Below, one piece after another: positions 1 through 5,049 of a DNA stretch of 5,108 nucleotides. The notes under the pieces were generated by a model. The model was given only the letters and a program-made list of their open reading frames with translations. It made no database searches and had not been told where the DNA came from. This DNA comes from Symbiobacteriaceae bacterium (GTDB taxonomy: Bacteria; Bacillota; JAAYKD01; WRDA01). Both the position numbers and the translations under genes were made by a program. Every line of letters starts with the position of its first letter. Position 1 is the first letter of the stretch. The stretch lies in the NCBI GenBank assembly GCA_009779515.1, contig WREE01000143.1, positions 1 to 5,108 of the forward strand, read 5' to 3'.

Positions 1-1
1 A

Positions 2-751
2 ACGCTGCGCTTTGCTCTGGCAGCACTACTCATGTTACTCTTTTTTGCCAAGTCCATTCTCCCTCACTGGCGTGCCACCTGGCGTTTAAGCCTGCCTATA
101 GGGCTGGCTTTAGGTATAGCCAATCTTACGCAATCTTCAGGGATTAACTTGACAACAGCAAATAAGGCTGGTTTTTATACCAGCCTTTCTGTCGTTCTTG
201 TGCCCTTATTGCAGGCCTTGTGGTTTCGCACTCGTCCCAGCAAAATTGCCCTGGGCAGCGCTACTCTGGCCCTCATCGGTCTCGCTTGCCTCTCCAATAT
301 TTTGGCCGAAACTCCGGATTTCAACTTAGGTGACATCCTAATTTTTATTTGCGCTTTTATGTTCGCTATCCATGTCCTGTTGTTCGACCGCCTTCCAGAG
401 CATATCCCCCGAACCAGCATTGTTGCCCAACAGTTTCTACTCACTGCCCTAATTAACTTGCCCATGGGGTTAATTTACGAAAGCTGGCCTGCCGACGGGC
501 TATCCTGGCAGGTTTGGGGTATGGTTATCTTTTTGGCAGTAGGCGCCACCATTCTGGCTTTTTCGGTGTTAGCCTGGGCACAGCGCCATCTTTCAGCCAG
601 CAATACAGCTCTGATCCTAATCCTGGAACCGGTCTTTGCCGCCGGGTTTAGCTGGATCTGGTTGGGGGAAACCCTAGGTCTTCTAGGCACGATAGGTGCG
701 GTCATCATCATCGCCAGCTTAGCAGTTAGCAGTAGGGAGACAGGGTATTAA
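2..751 (+). CDS. EamA/DMT-family membrane transporter, 5'-truncated by the window edge
   Basis: The frame is open from the first bases of the window to the TAA at 749-751 and shows 249 residues; the first ATG (base 32) is internal, because the upstream residues (TLRFALAALL) already look like a membrane helix of the family. EamA proteins usually have about 290-300 residues and ten helices in two repeated halves, so roughly 40-50 N-terminal residues lie outside. Visible evidence: a chain of hydrophobic segments, the first-half signature around NLTQSSGINLTTANKAGF followed by SLSVVLVPLLQAL, and the second-half signature LEPVFAAGFSWIWLGE near the C terminus, then a last helix ending SLAVSSRETGY. 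The family exports or imports small metabolites (amino acids, nucleosides, other drug/metabolite substrates) across the cytoplasmic membrane; the substrate cannot be read from sequence. It converges with the next gene, 12 bases between stops. Family assignment is secure, substrate unknown. Confidence 0.93.
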   Translation, partial: TLRFALAALLMLLFFAKSILPHWRATWRLSLPIGLALGIANLTQSSGINLTTANKAGFYTSLSVVLVPLLQALWFRTRPSKIALGSATLALIGLACLSNILAETPDFNLGDILIFICAFMFAIHVLLFDRLPEHIPRTSIVAQQFLLTALINLPMGLIYESWPADGLSWQVWGMVIFLAVGATILAFSVLAWAQRHLSASNTALILILEPVFAAGFSWIWLGETLGLLGTIGAVIIIASLAVSSRETGY

Positions 752-763
752 GCCCCTCCTCTA

Positions 764-2818
764 TCACCCTGCCACAAAGCTCAGGCGCACCACCAGGTTG
801 GCAACATGCTTCCCCGGCATAGTAAAGTGAAACATCATCAGGGTTTCCATCCCCTGTTTGGCGACAACATTTATCGGGTTGCTTTGGGTGGTAGTAGCTA
901 CTATCTCCCCATCTGCCGAAACCACATCCACCCGCATCATCCCGCTTTGGACAGGTACCCCCACCACCGCTACCTCAATACTTACATTGCTGTTTTGGTA
1001 GTAGAAGGGTCTTACCTGGGTAGTCCTGGCAGTCGCCACTAACCCGTTGAGAGCAGCTTTACTGCTGTTAAAGGAGACACAGAGGGGTGCGTCTACCGGG
1101 GCGACCTCCGAAGGAAAGAGCCCCATACTGATAATCCCCGTGGCACTTACCTCGATGAAACCCCGGTCGCTGGGCGCATTGCTGGGGCTGGGAGCAATAC
1201 GGATAGGGGTTGTTTCTATCCGCGTTCCCTGGGTAAATTTAGGCAAGCCCCGTTTCCATTTGCCTGCCACATAATGTTCCAGAAGGGTGCTTCCGCTTAC
1301 CGCCACCAGCTTATCGTTCATTAAAGTAACATAAGCCGAGGCATCGTTGACCAGCTGAGGCTTAGGCAGGAGCGGTACCATAAAAGGACGTGATCCCGGC
1401 TTTTTCCCGGGTGCCACCCTTAAGATAACCCCCCAGTGCTTCCCTGCCTGGGTCTCTACCGTTAAAAGCCGATTATAAAGCTCGGCAGTCAGCTCCAAGC
1501 CTTTCAATTCGGCGTTCCATTTTAACACGGCATCGGTGTTAGAGGCAGAAATTAGGTGCCAGGCGCCGGTGGTGACACTGTTGACCGTCTGGGTTAGGTA
1601 AATTTCAAAGAGGGCATCTCTGAGGGGGATAACTCCTCTACCGTAGTTGGGTTTAACATTAGGGGAACGCACTTCGGGGGATACCGCCAGTTTAGCCGGC
1701 TTAGAGGCTGCGGTGTAACGGTCTTCTTCTACGTTATAGGTAGGAGTAACGACTATCTGTAAAATCGTGCCGGTTATACCAGCCGGGTAGTAAAAACCAG
1801 GGGTAACCTCCTCCAAGTTCTCCTCCCCTAGAATCCGCGCCCCTAGGAAGCGTGCCGCCTCTAAGGCGTTAGTAAAATAGGCGCTGTCGGTGTGGCGCTT
1901 AAAAGTCATTTTTTCGGCATCGAAGCCACTGATATAGGTATAGTAGGTTTCATCTTGGCGGTTGAAGTTGAGATAACCCTCCACCTTAGGCTTCTCTTTA
2001 GGCATTTCATGACGATTGTCGAAGCGATAAATCGTCTTACCTACAGCCTCTTTGGGTAGAGCTTCCGGGCTGACTGCCAGCTCCAGTACTCCCCGTTTAT
2101 TAATGAGGTTACCAATAGGAAAGAAGGTAGCTCCAACATTTACTTTCTTAGCTTCCGCCCAGGCTGCTGGCTTTTTCCCTTCCTGGGTATAGCGAAAGTA
2201 GAGCTTCTGGTTGGCAGGTAGGGGATCCATACAAAAGCCTTCGGCAAAGATATCCAGGGAAGCCCCTGGCACATGAACAGCCACCGGTACCCCTTTCTCC
2301 GGTTCGAAGGTAAAGGTGTTCGATTTGATCTCGCTATACCAAGGTTGGTTGTTATAGAAGGAAACGATAACCACATGCACGGAATAGGGGTTACTCTCAT
2401 AGACAATATCGTTGACGGCTACGGTTAAGCTCTTGCCACTGCCCATAGGTGTATAGCCGTAAAAGGAAGAAGCCGGTGGGTTAACGATCTGATCGGGGTT
2501 ATTAATACCCGGTATTTGGGACACTCTGGCGTAAGCTATTTGGGAAACATAAGGGATCGGCTCCCCTTCTACCCTGGTGGCAAAACCGAACTCTTCAATA
2601 TTAATAACCACGGAGGCATTGGCAGTGCGCTCGGTTTTGTTGATAAACGAGGCGTCGACTCTGATGACTGCGTAGGTGGGGTCTTCGCCTCCGGGAGGCG
2701 GAGCTCCTCGTACTACAGGAGTTTGCTTCCAACCCAAAACGATGGCCATAACCACCGTTGCCATCACCAGCTTCCCGCCGCGAGAAGCTGCCATCCTCTG
2801 TATAAGATGAAAAGACAA
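764..2818 (-). CDS. Predicted exported, multi-module beta-rich protein of unknown function (684 aa)
   Basis: I chose the TTG at 2818-2816 as start. It has an ideal ribosome site (GGAGGTGG, 2830-2823) 7 bases after GGAGG, and lies just downstream of a strong promoter. The frame stays open up to 2869, but that upstream TTG is the promoter's -35 box. The N terminus is signal-peptide-like: basic residues R8, R13, K16, a hydrophobic core at about 17-30 (LVMATVVMAIVLGW), then KQTPVVRGA, where cleavage could occur. The rest is rich in beta-formers, Tyr, Pro and Asn with only two Cys (196, 580) and no catalytic motif I recognise. A loosely repeated element of the form R/V-x-APxxxxPSxx ending in a beta strand appears at about 352-382, 463-483 and 537-557, resembling modules of Firmicute cell-surface proteins. 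The last 80 residues look like an Ig/CARDB-type beta sandwich. No S-layer homology repeats, LPXTG or lipobox are visible. Cell-surface or secreted location is inferred. Confidence 0.85.
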   Translation of the reverse strand: MSFHLIQRMAASRGGKLVMATVVMAIVLGWKQTPVVRGAPPPGGEDPTYAVIRVDASFINKTERTANASVVINIEEFGFATRVEGEPIPYVSQIAYARVSQIPGINNPDQIVNPPASSFYGYTPMGSGKSLTVAVNDIVYESNPYSVHVVIVSFYNNQPWYSEIKSNTFTFEPEKGVPVAVHVPGASLDIFAEGFCMDPLPANQKLYFRYTQEGKKPAAWAEAKKVNVGATFFPIGNLINKRGVLELAVSPEALPKEAVGKTIYRFDNRHEMPKEKPKVEGYLNFNRQDETYYTYISGFDAEKMTFKRHTDSAYFTNALEAARFLGARILGEENLEEVTPGFYYPAGITGTILQIVVTPTYNVEEDRYTAASKPAKLAVSPEVRSPNVKPNYGRGVIPLRDALFEIYLTQTVNSVTTGAWHLISASNTDAVLKWNAELKGLELTAELYNRLLTVETQAGKHWGVILRVAPGKKPGSRPFMVPLLPKPQLVNDASAYVTLMNDKLVAVSGSTLLEHYVAGKWKRGLPKFTQGTRIETTPIRIAPSPSNAPSDRGFIEVSATGIISMGLFPSEVAPVDAPLCVSFNSSKAALNGLVATARTTQVRPFYYQNSNVSIEVAVVGVPVQSGMMRVDVVSADGEIVATTTQSNPINVVAKQGMETLMMFHFTMPGKHVANLVVRLSFVAG

Positions 2819-2822
2819 AAAA

Positions 2823-2830
2823 CCACCTCC
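2823..2830 (-). promoter_or_regulatory. Ribosome binding site selecting a TTG start
   Basis: GGAGGTGG on the minus strand, followed by TTTT and then TTG. It supports the TTG at 2818 over the in-frame ATG at 2794, which has only AGAGG directly abutting it with no usable spacing. Confidence 0.8.
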
Positions 2831-2840
2831 AAGTACACCC

Positions 2841-2869
2841 ATTGTAGCATTTTTATACCTAGGCGTCAA
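2841..2869 (-). promoter_or_regulatory. SigA-type promoter of the 684-aa exported protein gene
   Basis: On the minus strand, -35 TTGACG (2869-2864) and -10 TACAAT (2846-2841) are separated by exactly 17 bases, each one mismatch from consensus. Transcription would start near 2835-2833, giving a very short leader of about 16 bases before the TTG start, with the ribosome site GGAGGTGG at its beginning. This placement decides the start codon: any start upstream of 2834 would be untranscribed. No alternative promoter of similar quality is visible for this gene. Confidence 0.85.
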
Positions 2870-2871
2870 CG

Positions 2872-2892
2872 AAGGGAAAGCGCGCTACCCTT
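2872..2892. promoter_or_regulatory. Dyad symmetry directly upstream of the promoter, candidate regulator site
   Basis: AAGGG (2872-2876) and CCCTT (2888-2892) are inverted arms around a perfect 8-base palindrome AGCGCGCT (2879-2886). The near-perfect 21-base dyad ends 2 bases before the -35 box of the 684-aa gene, a position typical of activator or overlapping repressor sites. It could equally be a chance palindrome or part of the neighbouring repeat element. No regulator family can be named from it. Confidence 0.3.
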
Positions 2893-2922
2893 TGTGGTTT
2901 TCGCTTGCTCTACAATTCACTA

Positions 2923-2947
2923 AGGCTGAAGACAAAGTCTTCAGCCT
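2923..2947 (+). repeat. Perfect hairpin at the left end of element copy 1
   Basis: AGGCTGAAGAC, loop AAA, GTCTTCAGCCT: 11 perfect base pairs with a 3-base loop. It lies 2 bases before the 59-base conserved block. Its 17-base core TGAAGACAAAGTCTTCA recurs in reverse orientation in the hairpin at 3101-3127. No T-run follows on either strand. Confidence 0.85.
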
Positions 2948-2949
2948 CA

Positions 2950-3008
2950 ACTGTAGAAAAACCGGTTTCATATTCCTTGTTTCCTGCCTAATTTACCTTA
3001 AAGGGATA
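2950..3008 (+). repeat. 59-base conserved block, copy 1
   Basis: Aligned without gaps to 5050-5108 it matches at 47 of 59 positions by hand count. Its ends are the best conserved parts: ACTG near the start, AGAAAAA, CGGTTTC, TTTCCT in the middle and CTTAAAGGGATA at the end. Differences cluster in the middle. The block may extend past 3008, but copy 2 is cut at the window edge so this cannot be tested here. Confidence 0.85.
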
Positions 3009-3017
3009 AAAGTAACC

Positions 3018-3046
3018 GCTTTTTGGCGACCTGCGCGTCAAAAAGC
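3018..3046 (+). repeat. Internal hairpin of element copy 1
   Basis: GCTTTTTG (3018-3025) pairs with CAAAAAGC (3039-3046), extended inward by G-T, C-G and G-C pairs around a 7-base loop ACCTGCG. The T-run is on the 5' arm and the A-run on the 3' arm on both strands, the reverse of a terminator. Confidence 0.7.
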
Positions 3047-3050
3047 AAAC

Positions 3051-3142
3051 TTAATTACAAGAACAGACCTTGATTCGCCGAAGAGCGCACTCTGAGGCGA
3101 GAGGGTGAAGACTTTGTCTTCACCCTCAGACTTGTAATCTAA
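3051..3142 (+). ncRNA. Three-way-junction-like fold in element copy 1 (candidate structured RNA)
   Basis: Outer stem TTAATTACAAG (3051-3061) pairs with CTTGTAAT, bulged C, TAA (3131-3142): 11 pairs with one bulge. Inside it are a 13-base single strand (3062-3074), a hairpin at 3075-3100 (TCGCC, GA, AGAG, loop CGCA, CTCT, GA, GGCGA), then with no gap a 12-bp hairpin at 3101-3127 (GAGGGTGAAGAC, loop TTT), and a 3-base linker AGA. The symmetric GA/GA mismatch in the first hairpin can form sheared tandem G-A pairs in a plus-strand RNA, but is TC/TC on the minus strand. TCTGAG (3091-3096) can alternatively pair with CTCAGA (3125-3130), so a switch between folds is possible. Transcription is not shown by the sequence; the call is inferred from pairing. 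Confidence 0.4.
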
Positions 3143-3149
3143 TAGATGC

Positions 3150-3668
3150 TTATTTCCAGTCTACCTGCTCGGCTTCAAACTGGGTACGGGTTTCCTTCTC
3201 TTCACCCTTGTGTCCAATGGCTACTAAAGCAAAAGGGACCACATGCTCTGGCGCGCCTATAATCTCGCTTACTTTGGCTACCGCCTCTTTGCTGGGAAAG
3301 ACCCCCATCCACAAAGAGCCGAGACCCATACCGTTAGCTGCCAGCAAGATATTTTGGGTAGCGGCGGCACAATCTTGTTGCCAATAGGGTTGTACTTCAA
3401 TACGGTCACCGTCGAAGAAGCGACGCTTGTCGCCACTGACCAGTATGACCACCGGAACGGCGGCACAGGCACGTTTCCCCATATCGGCAAACTTTTGCCG
3501 CAGGTCGGCATCCTCGACCACTGTAAAGTGCCAAGGCTTACGGTTAGCGGCGGTGGGAGCACACATAGCGGCTTCCAGGAGCTCTTGAATTTGGTCTTTG
3601 GTTACTTCCCCTTCGACAAAAGCACGGATAGAGCGACGGGAATAAAGAAGCTGCAACTTGTCAATCAC
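3150..3668 (-). CDS. Nitroreductase-family FMN-dependent oxidoreductase
   Basis: A GTG start (3668-3666) follows AAGGAGGGG, 8 bases after GGAGG. The 172-residue product has the family marks in order: RRSIR at 11-15 (FMN phosphate contacts), CAPTAANRKPWHF at 36-48 (FMN binding loop), the helix QDCAAATQNILLAANGMGLG at 98-117 followed by SLWMG (family core), and AIGHKGE at 150-156 near the C terminus. Length fits the compact Clostridial subgroup (about 165-190 residues). Such proteins are cytoplasmic homodimers that move electrons from NAD(P)H through FMN to quinones, nitro compounds, flavins or other acceptors; the physiological substrate cannot be told. No iron-sulfur motif is present. It is probably the last gene of the operon with the FIST-like protein, 91 bases downstream of it, and is followed by the structured element at 3142 and beyond. 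Family is secure, role unknown. Confidence 0.94.
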   Translation of the reverse strand: MIDKLQLLYSRRSIRAFVEGEVTKDQIQELLEAAMCAPTAANRKPWHFTVVEDADLRQKFADMGKRACAAVPVVILVSGDKRRFFDGDRIEVQPYWQQDCAAATQNILLAANGMGLGSLWMGVFPSKEAVAKVSEIIGAPEHVVPFALVAIGHKGEEKETRTQFEAEQVDWK

Positions 3669-3759
3669 CGAAAACCCCTCCTTATAATATGTTCATAAAA
3701 CATTATTTGACACCTAGCGCCGGAATCCCTTCATGACAAGCACCAGGTAATATTTTCCT

Positions 3760-4722
3760 TTACTGCACGACCACATACACCAAAGTTTGGTTCACCAGCT
3801 GGTAAGCCACCTCCCCGAAGGTGATAGGACCGATAAATCTGCCGACTTCCTTGCCCTGCAGCTCCCCATAGAGGAAGTTCAATATACAGTTGCACGAAAA
3901 AACTGCCTGGATATCACCGAAATCTTCCAACTGTCGCCTAAACTCTGTAGCATAATCGGCAATACTTTCCGCCAAGTGATACTCGATCCCCTGAAAGACT
4001 GGAGCATACAGATGCACCACATCATCAACCACGGCTTTTATGGAGATGTTAATCCCCACCCCGGAGTAGTCCCCCACCAGAGGAAGCTGGATGTCGATAT
4101 TGTTCTCCCTTAGATAGTCGGCCAAAAGCCCCTTTCTACCATCGATGGTGCAGGTGGTCACCGTAAAGGTGTCCTCGGGGAACTCAAAGAGAGGCGAGCT
4201 GGCGTCCCGGGTGAAGATATTAATAATCCCCAGGTTAACCAAAGATTCTGCAGGTAAGGAGACATGAAGCACCACCGCCTTGTCCCGGTACGCCACCCCA
4301 TGCCGACCATCGTATGCCAGAGGAGTTTGCTCGGGGATCCCTAAATTGACACCGGCAACCCACCCCACGACATTCTTGAAAAAGATGTCTTCAAAAGAAG
4401 CGGCGTAGCGGGCGTAATGCCAATGGATTTCACTATCGAAAGGAAGCACTATCAGGGAAAAGCCGTTATCATAAGCCTCTTGGGTAAAGCCACCAATATC
4501 GATGGTATCGTAACTCCTTATGGTAAAAACCTCCGAGGGAAGTTCGTTGACAAACAAAAACTCACCGCTGACCACCCCTCCGGTATGACACATAAAATAT
4601 TCGGTGGTACCGCCAATCCAGTTCCCGGTAGGCAGTTGCTTGAGCAAAGCTTCGGTAGCAGCCACATGAAGCAGCTTCCCCTGTTTAATAAGCGAGGCTG
4701 TCTCCTCCAGGCTTTTGAGCAT
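3760..4722 (-). CDS. FIST-like (DUF6976-type) putative ligand-sensing protein
   Basis: The ATG at 4722 lies 8 bases after GGGAGG (4736-4731), whereas the in-frame ATG at 4728 is only 2 bases from it, so the 320-residue form beginning MLKSLEE is preferred. N-terminal signature GNWIGGTTEYFM at 33-44. The C-terminal part, FSCNC at about 275-279 and GPITFGEVAYQLVNQTLV at 298-315, resembles the end of FIST_C domains, where a Cys precedes a G-x-x-x-FGE segment and a final beta strand. The middle has hydrophobic strands and PLVGDYSGVGINISIK at 214-229. There is no signal peptide or membrane helix, so it is probably cytoplasmic. FIST domains are thought to bind small ligands, often amino acids, and feed signalling proteins; here no kinase or output domain is fused. 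The Cys pair CNC near the C terminus could be redox-active or bind metal, which is inference. Family resemblance is from memory of motifs, not a search. Confidence 0.8.
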   Translation of the reverse strand: MLKSLEETASLIKQGKLLHVAATEALLKQLPTGNWIGGTTEYFMCHTGGVVSGEFLFVNELPSEVFTIRSYDTIDIGGFTQEAYDNGFSLIVLPFDSEIHWHYARYAASFEDIFFKNVVGWVAGVNLGIPEQTPLAYDGRHGVAYRDKAVVLHVSLPAESLVNLGIINIFTRDASSPLFEFPEDTFTVTTCTIDGRKGLLADYLRENNIDIQLPLVGDYSGVGINISIKAVVDDVVHLYAPVFQGIEYHLAESIADYATEFRRQLEDFGDIQAVFSCNCILNFLYGELQGKEVGRFIGPITFGEVAYQLVNQTLVYVVVQ

Positions 4723-4753
4723 GTCCATATCCTCCCTCGCTAAATATGGTGAA
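4723..4753 (-). promoter_or_regulatory. Intercistronic leader with ribosome site for the FIST-like gene
   Basis: The 31 bases between the small-protein stop and the ATG at 4722 contain GGGAGG (4736-4731). No promoter-like hexamers are seen in this gap, consistent with translation from a shared transcript. Confidence 0.6.
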
Positions 4754-4972
4754 CTAGAGTTGGGCTATAGTGTCAGTATCATCTTGCATAATAGCTGCAA
4801 ACTTTTTTAAAAAATTGTTAATCTCTTGGGTACTGCGCTGTAAGGTAACTGGGGAAGGGTTATTCTTGTATAGCCCTTTCAACCGCGTTATCATGAGGCT
4901 AAATCCCAGCTGCTTAAACTTCCGCGGCACATTGTCGCTTAAAAGCTTTTTAACCTGTTCCTCAGTAACCAT
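4754..4972 (-). CDS. Small predicted helical protein of unknown function (72 aa)
   Basis: ATG at 4972 has GGGAG (4985-4981) 8 bases upstream; the stop is TAG. The product looks helical: a first helix around 3-13 (TEEQVKKLLSD), a basic middle (K18, K20, R30, K32, K36), a turn at NNPSP (37-41), a second helix around 43-62 and an acidic tail QDDTDT (63-68). No Cys, no membrane segment, no recognisable DNA-binding or catalytic motif. It ends 31 bases before the FIST-like gene on the same strand, so the two are probably co-transcribed and may act together. I do not recognise the family. That it is a real gene rests on the ribosome site, spacing and unremarkable composition. Confidence 0.7.
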   Translation of the reverse strand: MVTEEQVKKLLSDNVPRKFKQLGFSLMITRLKGLYKNNPSPVTLQRSTQEINNFLKKFAAIMQDDTDTIAQL

Positions 4973-5016
4973 GATCTCATCTCCCGCCTCAAGCCACCAA
5001 ATCCTTTACCAGGTGC

Positions 5017-5047
5017 AACTGTTTAGGTGCTAGGCACTTAAACAGTT
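5017..5047 (+). repeat. Hairpin at the left end of element copy 2
   Basis: AACTGTTTAGGTGC, loop TAG, GCACTTAAACAGTT: 14 pairs including one G-T wobble (5026 with 5038) with a 3-base loop. It sits 2 bases before the second 59-base block, the same geometry as in copy 1, although the stem sequence is unrelated. The wobble is G-U in a plus-strand RNA and a C-A mismatch on the other strand. CCAG (5009-5012) and CTGG (5051-5054) could extend the stem outward. AGGTGC occurs twice (5011-5016, 5025-5030). Confidence 0.8.
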
Positions 5048-5049
5048 AG

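Larger units (their letters stand above)
2923..3142 (+). repeat. Repeated structured intergenic element, copy 1 (possible ncRNA or non-autonomous mobile element)
   Basis: This 220-base stretch between two minus-strand genes holds, in plus-strand order: an 11-bp hairpin with loop AAA (2923-2947), a 59-base block repeated at 5050-5108, an 8-bp hairpin GCTTTTTG/CAAAAAGC with further inner pairs (3018-3046), and a branched fold closed by 3051-3061 with 3131-3142. Pairing favours the plus strand: the wobble in the 3018-3046 stem is G-T there (C-A on the other strand), and the tandem mismatch in 3075-3100 is GA/GA there (TC/TC on the other). No hairpin is followed by a T-run, so none is an ordinary intrinsic terminator. 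The plus-strand open frame across it (2892-3095) is not considered coding, because the corresponding frame in copy 2 is closed by TAG at 5031-5033 with no start codon after it and before the block. I do not recognise a known RNA family. Confidence 0.6.

Noticed and set aside
741..771. Inverted repeat CAGGGT/ACCCTG across the convergent gene ends, as a bidirectional terminator
   Set aside because: Only 6 base pairs with a 19-base loop and no T-run after it on either strand.
2892..3095. 67-residue plus-strand open frame in the gene-free region
   Set aside because: It runs through two hairpins and stops inside a third, has no ribosome site, and the matching frame in copy 2 is closed by TAG at 5031-5033.
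3101..3127. 12-bp hairpin downstream of the nitroreductase gene as its intrinsic terminator
   Set aside because: On the minus strand the stem is followed by TCGCCTCAG with no T-run, so it does not fit a rho-independent terminator, though it might still slow polymerase or protect the 3' end.
2923..3127. CRISPR array or direct-repeat array
   Set aside because: The repeats are a single pair of inverted hairpins and one distant diverged block; there is no regular repeat-spacer spacing and no cas gene.
3689..3703. ATGTT-N5-AACAT dyad upstream of the nitroreductase gene as an operator
   Set aside because: Five-base arms in AT-rich DNA are easily expected by chance, and it matches no operator consensus I can name.
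3684..3713. GTGTCA and TATTAT (18-base spacing) as a separate promoter for the nitroreductase gene
   Set aside because: Transcription would begin inside the ribosome binding site, leaving no usable leader.
3787..4113. Plus-strand open frames opposite the FIST-like, nitroreductase and exported-protein genes
   Set aside because: They are antisense shadows without ribosome sites or recognisable protein features, opposite genes with clear family motifs or good start signals.
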